From: Acanthornis magna
Lineage: Eukaryota > Chordata > Aves > Passeriformes > Acanthizidae
Direction: 5' to 3'
Assembly: GCA_036785705.1 (NCBI GenBank)
Contig: JAWUZG010000070.1
Location: 1,809,001-1,873,000, forward strand
DNA length: 64,000 bases
The notes below the pieces were generated by a model. The model was not told the origin of the DNA and searched no databases. It saw only the letters and a program-made list of their open reading frames with translations. The position numbers and the translations under genes were made by a program. Of this stretch, positions 59,533 to 64,000 are shown piece after piece; the stretch's first letter is position 1, and each line of letters opens with the position of its first letter.

Positions 59533-60038
59533 CCCAGTTTCTCCAACACAGCTTGTTTTCTGCTGGAGAAAAACTCAACCAAAAAGACACTAATGCACTT
59601 GGCCACAGCTTTCTGTCAAGAAGGAAAAGCTCAACTCAGCTGATTTCCCCTGCTAAACATCCCTTGAAGGGCTGTTAAATGAAGCAGGAGAAATAAATGT
59701 TAAAATTAAGTTTTCTACTTGGCACAAAACACTGGTAATTAAAAAGAGGACATGCACAGAGACAGCTGAAGCAAAGCATATTGCCACGAGCACTCGGTGA
59801 CGGGCATGTGATGTGACTGTAAAAAACTCATGCAAACAACTCAAACTTCTTCCTTCATAACTCAAGATTTTAAAGCTGAGTTTGCCAGAAGCCACAAGAA
59901 CCAGAATTTCATTTTTCCAAAAAACCCTGTGGCAAACCTATTTAACCTGAAGAAAAGTGCATAGCTGGCAAGTCCAGGAGGTTAAAAAACCCAACCAAAC
60001 AACTAAAATAACAAAAAAAGGATAAAAAGGTCAACTAT

Positions 60039-60044
60039 TTTATT
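60039..60044 (-). terminator. SEPTIN11: Candidate proximal poly(A) signal of SEPTIN11
   Basis: AATAAA on the minus strand within 'gatgaaaataaaatagttg'. Confidence 0.4.
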
Positions 60045-61488
60045 TTCATCTTATTCATCCATTTTTGCTGTCCATCCAAGACACGGTATTTAGATATCTG
60101 CTTCCCAAAGCCATGTTTAAGCAGTGAGCATTAAAAAGCAAGACAACCCATTAGCTAACCCCCAAGCACACTTCCCAATCCAACACTTGAGGAAAAAGTG
60201 ATAAAAAGTGGTAATTCTGCCTTTTCTTTTTCCACCGGAGGAATTCCATCCAGAACCAAGCCAACAGCTGCAGTGGGAGACTCAGGTAGGAAGAGTTTTG
60301 TGTAAGAGGGCTTTAATGAAGGCAACAGGACACTGCCTAGCTGGGAGCAGAGGAAGCGCTGGCTGTGCGTCGGCAGAGAAAGGAATCCAGGAGTCAAGCA
60401 TGGCTCACTCCTTCCCTCCTTGGGGAAGGAAAGACTGTCCGAAAGCAATGGCATGGAAAACTGCCATTAAACAGACCCACTGGGCACTGGCCAGCAAGGG
60501 GGGCCTGGCTCACTCTACATCTCCCTGGCATGTGCTAGGGACACCTGAAAGGGACATTATTCCTGCTGCAGGAGGGCAGCGCAGCAACTGTGTGTCCAGG
60601 CACCTTCCCTCCCTCGACCCGGAATTCTGGATCCCACACCCCTGCAAGTCTGTATTTAAGTTTGTGCAGGAATCCCCTTGGAAGCTCCAAGAGGATGCTG
60701 AAGGCTCTATCTCCCCCCTGCCCTTATGGCATTTGATTCCATAAGGGCTGCTGAGCCTTGCTAGGATCCTGCCCGCTGGAGACCAGGTAGGATTTTAAGG
60801 GAGGATCCAAAGGCTTGAGGAAGGTGGCGCAGGGAGAGCAGTGCTGGGAAGGGTCCTTCCCCGAGGGGGGCTGCAAAACCAGGCCAGCACAGGCCAGCAA
60901 ACCCCAGGCAGGGTCAGGGCAGACAACAACGAACAGGAACTAATACAAATTATCATGCAAATGTCACGGCATGCAAGGTCAGTTACACTTGGTTATCTAC
61001 ACACACACCCCCCTCCCTCTCCCCTGCAGCGGCACTGGCGCTGCCGCAACACATCAGCTCCCAGAGGAATACGGGGCAGGCTGAACTCCAGGCTGGGACA
61101 TTCCTACAGCACTCATTCCCTGGGGCTGGTGAATCCAGGGACTCCCTCAGCACTGAGGACACCTGAGCCAGTCAATACCTGAGCTGCTGACATCCAGCCC
61201 TGACTCTCGGTTCAAACTGGGGGCCAAAAATAATTTACTGCTGATGGTTTTGGTAAGAAAAACACATGGTATCATCATTACCTTGTCCCTCCACCCAGCC
61301 CCTGAACTTCCACTTGCATACAATCCTGTACCCAATCCCTCTTCCTTCTTGTTCCCACTATGTTATTAGATGAGTTAATAGTTATTCATGTTAAAAAATG
61401 GAAAAAAAAATATAAAAAGAAAACAGATGGCAGAGACACATTACTGCAAAAGCAGGTGAATGCAGGAACATCCTTGGCTCGACAGGCT

Positions 61489-61504
61489 TTATGTGAAGCT
61501 TGCA
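61489..61504 (-). CDS. SEPTIN11: SEPTIN11 terminal coding exon (last five codons)
   Basis: Septin 11 is a filament-forming GTPase of the SEPT6 group that assembles with SEPT7 and SEPT9 in the cytoskeleton. Only its C-terminal end lies in this window. On the minus strand TGCAAGCTTCACATAA follows an acceptor cttgcag; with AA carried over from the previous exon it reads N-A-S-F-T-stop, which is the C terminus I recall for vertebrate SEPTIN11 (KKNASFT). The intron end is excellent: a consensus branch point TGCTAAC at 61546-61540 (branch A 37 nt from the exon) and a long T-rich tract. The position and strand match the expected neighbour of CCNI. The preceding coiled-coil exon was not found up to 64,000 and is presumably outside. 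The identification rests on five codons plus splice signals and synteny. Confidence 0.75.
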
Positions 61505-64000
61505 CTGCAAGTTAAAAAAAAAGAACAAAAAACAAAAAAGTTAGCACTAATTGAACTCAAAATGCAAAAAAAAATAAAGAAAGCCAGGAGAGCCGACACC
61601 AGCAACCCGCTCCGGTGGGTGGGCATGCAGATGGATTACGGAATGACAAAGAAATTGAACCTCAAGGCTGGGCTCTACTCCAGCCTATGACAAGCAAAAG
61701 AAAAAAGAAAAACTGGAGGGAGAGAGCTACTGACCAACCAACCAACCAGGTAAGCTGGTCCAGGTTACAACCTGTCACTGTGTGACTGCTCGGTGGCTTT
61801 AGGGCTCATTTTTCCACAGCTGGGACACAGCTGCAGGTGTCCAGCTTGGGCTACTGCCCATGGGCATCCTTGCAGAAGGGAACTCAGGTATCTCACACCT
61901 GGACACCAGGATGTCTCCAAGCACTTCAGCTTTCAGAACCAGGTCAGATCCTTCAGGCATCAAGGAACCCCTCTTTTCACAGGGTGTTGGGCCAGGCCCT
62001 GACACGGGAGCTGCAGCTCAGGGACTGCTTTGGGACCCAGCATGGTCCCTTATGGCCAGACCAGGCACGTTGGACTGGAAACTTACACAGAAAGGAAAAC
62101 GGAAAAAAAAGAAGTTTTACATTTGGTTTTCAGGAGAAGCTTTAAATAAAGCAAGACAGAACCCAAACAGATGGTCCTGGCTCCTGGGGGGCTGCGGATG
62201 AGCAGCAACACAACGGCACATGTTGAGGCATGTGGCCATCTACCCAACAGCAGGCAAGCACCAGAAGGCTGCTGGCTGCTCCGACTGGGTCTGCTGCCAG
62301 GAGCTCTCTCCAGACTGGTCAGGTTGGAAGCACAGTCCCATCCCAAAACTACGGCAGGGGCTTGGTCAGCGTGCTCAGCCCCACATTTGGGCAAGTGCGG
62401 GAGTCTGTTCTGCAGTCACCCCTTCAGTGCCTGAGGTACACAGGTGTGCTCTCCCCAAACACTGATGCCACCAGGCCAGAGCCCCAACCATTTGAGATTA
62501 AAAAAGAGTGTAAGCTAGAGAATTCCTAGAGGAAATCAGGAAGGCCAAGCTCCCCTTCACGGAGTCAGGCCAGCAGCAGATTTCACCCTGAGCCTTCCCT
62601 CCAGCATGCACAGCACAGTGGAAAGTCTCTGTTGTCCAAACTGGAGAAATCTGATCCCACCTTGAGAAAAGAAAGCATTCCTGTGAATTACTTTGTGGGG
62701 AGGTGGCAAGGGTTGGGCATGGCAAGGATTTCCTCTGGCAACTGCACGAGAAGCACCGCAGAGAGAGAGAGGTTGGAAGCCTTAACTACACAAACTGCAG
62801 CTTCACATTAGAGTGCAAGGAGAGACTTCAAGCCTTTGGAAAACCAAGGTGTGCTACAAGGCAGGAGCATCAGCATTTCCCTTTAAGGCCTTTGTTAGTA
62901 AGTCTGACACTAGAGAACAACTGAAGCAGGTACAGCACCTGGCGTGGAGCAACACAAAGGACACACTAAAACACGGGCATGTTCCTCGAGGCTGGATTTC
63001 TGTGGATGCAGCAGCAAAGCAGAGCCTGTGTTTGTCACGGTCGCTGGGAACACCCCTGTCTCACCCACAGTGCTGGAACCAGACAGGAGCTCACACTGAC
63101 TACCCCAAGGGACAAAACTCCACAGTCCACTCTGTACTGCACTGGTCCTCCTAAGAGATGAAAAAATCTGACTGCACAGTTCTTAAAAATATTAAGCTAC
63201 CAGCTCTGAGAGATAAGGAAAAGGGTCTTCAAAACTTTCTTTTCTTTTTAGGGAATACCTCACCATCTCTGAGTTCTCAGGTGAGTGAAGGCAAGTGTTC
63301 CAGCCTATCTGCAGAAGGGTGTTTCAGCATGCCTGTGCCTTAGCTGCCGACACTTTCTGGCTTCAATGCTCAGCCTGGCGCCCGGGGATCTGTAAGGATC
63401 CCTCCCCAAGCAGAGCACGCAGCACACAGCGCTCCACACATTCCGGCGGGGGCCCACGGCCACATCCTCAGCCTGCATTGAGCAGCACGGCTCCATAGGA
63501 GCTACATCAATTTACATCAGCTGAGGAACCACCCTGAGGCCCTCCCCACCTTCCCCGGGGCAGCAGCACCCAACACGGGGTGCCAAACAAGCAGCAGAGA
63601 CAGGGGACGTGCAGCGAGTGTAAAAGCTGTAAAACCCCAGTGCACCTGCAGTATGCAGGGTACAACTGCTGCCCCACAGCTCGGGCCAGCCTTGAGCTCC
63701 CAGGCTAGCAAGGCAATGTCTGAGCCACATCCCTACTGGCACTTGGCTCTTCCAGGGTGACAGCTGGGTGCTTGTCACCGGGGTTACTCTAAGGAACAGC
63801 CCCCTTCTCTTCCGGGCAGTGAAAGCAGCGTGGAACTGTCGTTTTGTGTGTGGGTTAACAAAGTGTTTTCCAGTGAGATTTGCTGCATCCCCAGCTCGAC
63901 AGCTTTCCCAGTGGCAGGTACCAACTAAGCACCCTTAGCACAGGTGACTCACAAAGGACTTGCGTGAGCACCCTCTCACTAGGAACGGAAACAGCCAGTG
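61505..64000 (-). other. SEPTIN11: SEPTIN11 last intron (open at window edge)
   Basis: Begins (3' end) with the acceptor and branch point noted for the terminal exon. No Lys/Glu-rich coiled-coil exon with a matching donor was recognised, so the intron appears longer than 2.5 kb. A short (ACCA)4 repeat lies at 61,733-61,748. Confidence 0.6.

Larger units (their letters stand above)
59510..61488 (-). other. SEPTIN11: SEPTIN11 3' untranslated region (probable extent)
   Basis: Follows the TAA at 61489 on the minus strand with no further exon recognised. Two AATAAA signals on the minus strand (60039-60044 and 59527-59532) would give 3'UTRs of about 1.5 and 2.0 kb. A longer form reaching the 58.1-58.5 kb AT-rich block is possible. 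Confidence 0.5.

Noticed and set aside
1..64000. CRISPR arrays, prokaryotic operons, integrated retrovirus or other exotic system
   Set aside because: No regularly spaced direct repeats, no polycistronic gene packing, and no gag/pol/env-like frames or paired LTRs were recognised. The window is explained by three vertebrate genes plus CR1 debris.

Overview
This window looks like ordinary vertebrate nuclear DNA, most likely from a bird. It has spliced genes with GT-AG introns, two CpG-island promoters and long non-coding stretches. The dispersed repeats I recognise are old CR1 LINE fragments, nearly all with the 'gaatcacagaatggtttggg'-type antisense text typical of birds and their reptile relatives. 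No bacterial, phage, CRISPR or retroviral gene was recognised. The gene order CCNG2 - CCNI - SEPTIN11, with the two cyclins divergent and CCNI tail-to-tail with SEPTIN11, matches the order I recall for human 4q21, which supports the identifications.

Layout. 1-13,264: intergenic DNA, with a small CpG/octamer patch near 1.5 kb, a (TA)n run, one CR1 fragment and AT-rich blocks that could be conserved enhancers. 13,265-19,594 (minus): cyclin G2, seven coding exons, 338 residues, with a possible 3'UTR of 1.7 kb that contains an old CR1 and has alternative poly(A) signals. 19,480-20,440: CCNG2 CpG-island promoter with four CCAAT boxes in about 130 bp and an exact FOXO site. 20,441-29,350: intergenic, no recognised gene. 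29,350-30,350: CCNI CpG-island promoter and non-coding exon 1. 30,071-53,440 (plus): cyclin I, six coding exons, 385 residues, with an 11.9 kb first intron and one poly(A) signal at 53,417. 53,441-about 59,500: the space between converging genes, with two copies of a CTCF-like motif. About 59,500-61,504 (minus): the SEPTIN11 3'UTR and its tiny last coding exon. 61,505-64,000: last intron of SEPTIN11, open at the window edge.

CCNG2 and CCNI are paralogous atypical cyclins sitting head to head. Both have coding introns after codon 37/38 and after codon 83, in the same phase, which indicates an ancient duplication. Their promoters differ: CCNG2 carries tandem CCAAT boxes plus a FOXO element, fitting quiescence or stress control, while CCNI has a CCAAT-free island with an NRF1 site and a 5' leader full of upstream start codons. 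I found no convincing new system. The observations most worth testing are the CCNI upstream ORFs, the FOXO/NF-Y architecture of CCNG2, the sharp third-position GC change between adjacent CCNI exons, and the 16-nt coding part of the SEPTIN11 terminal exon.
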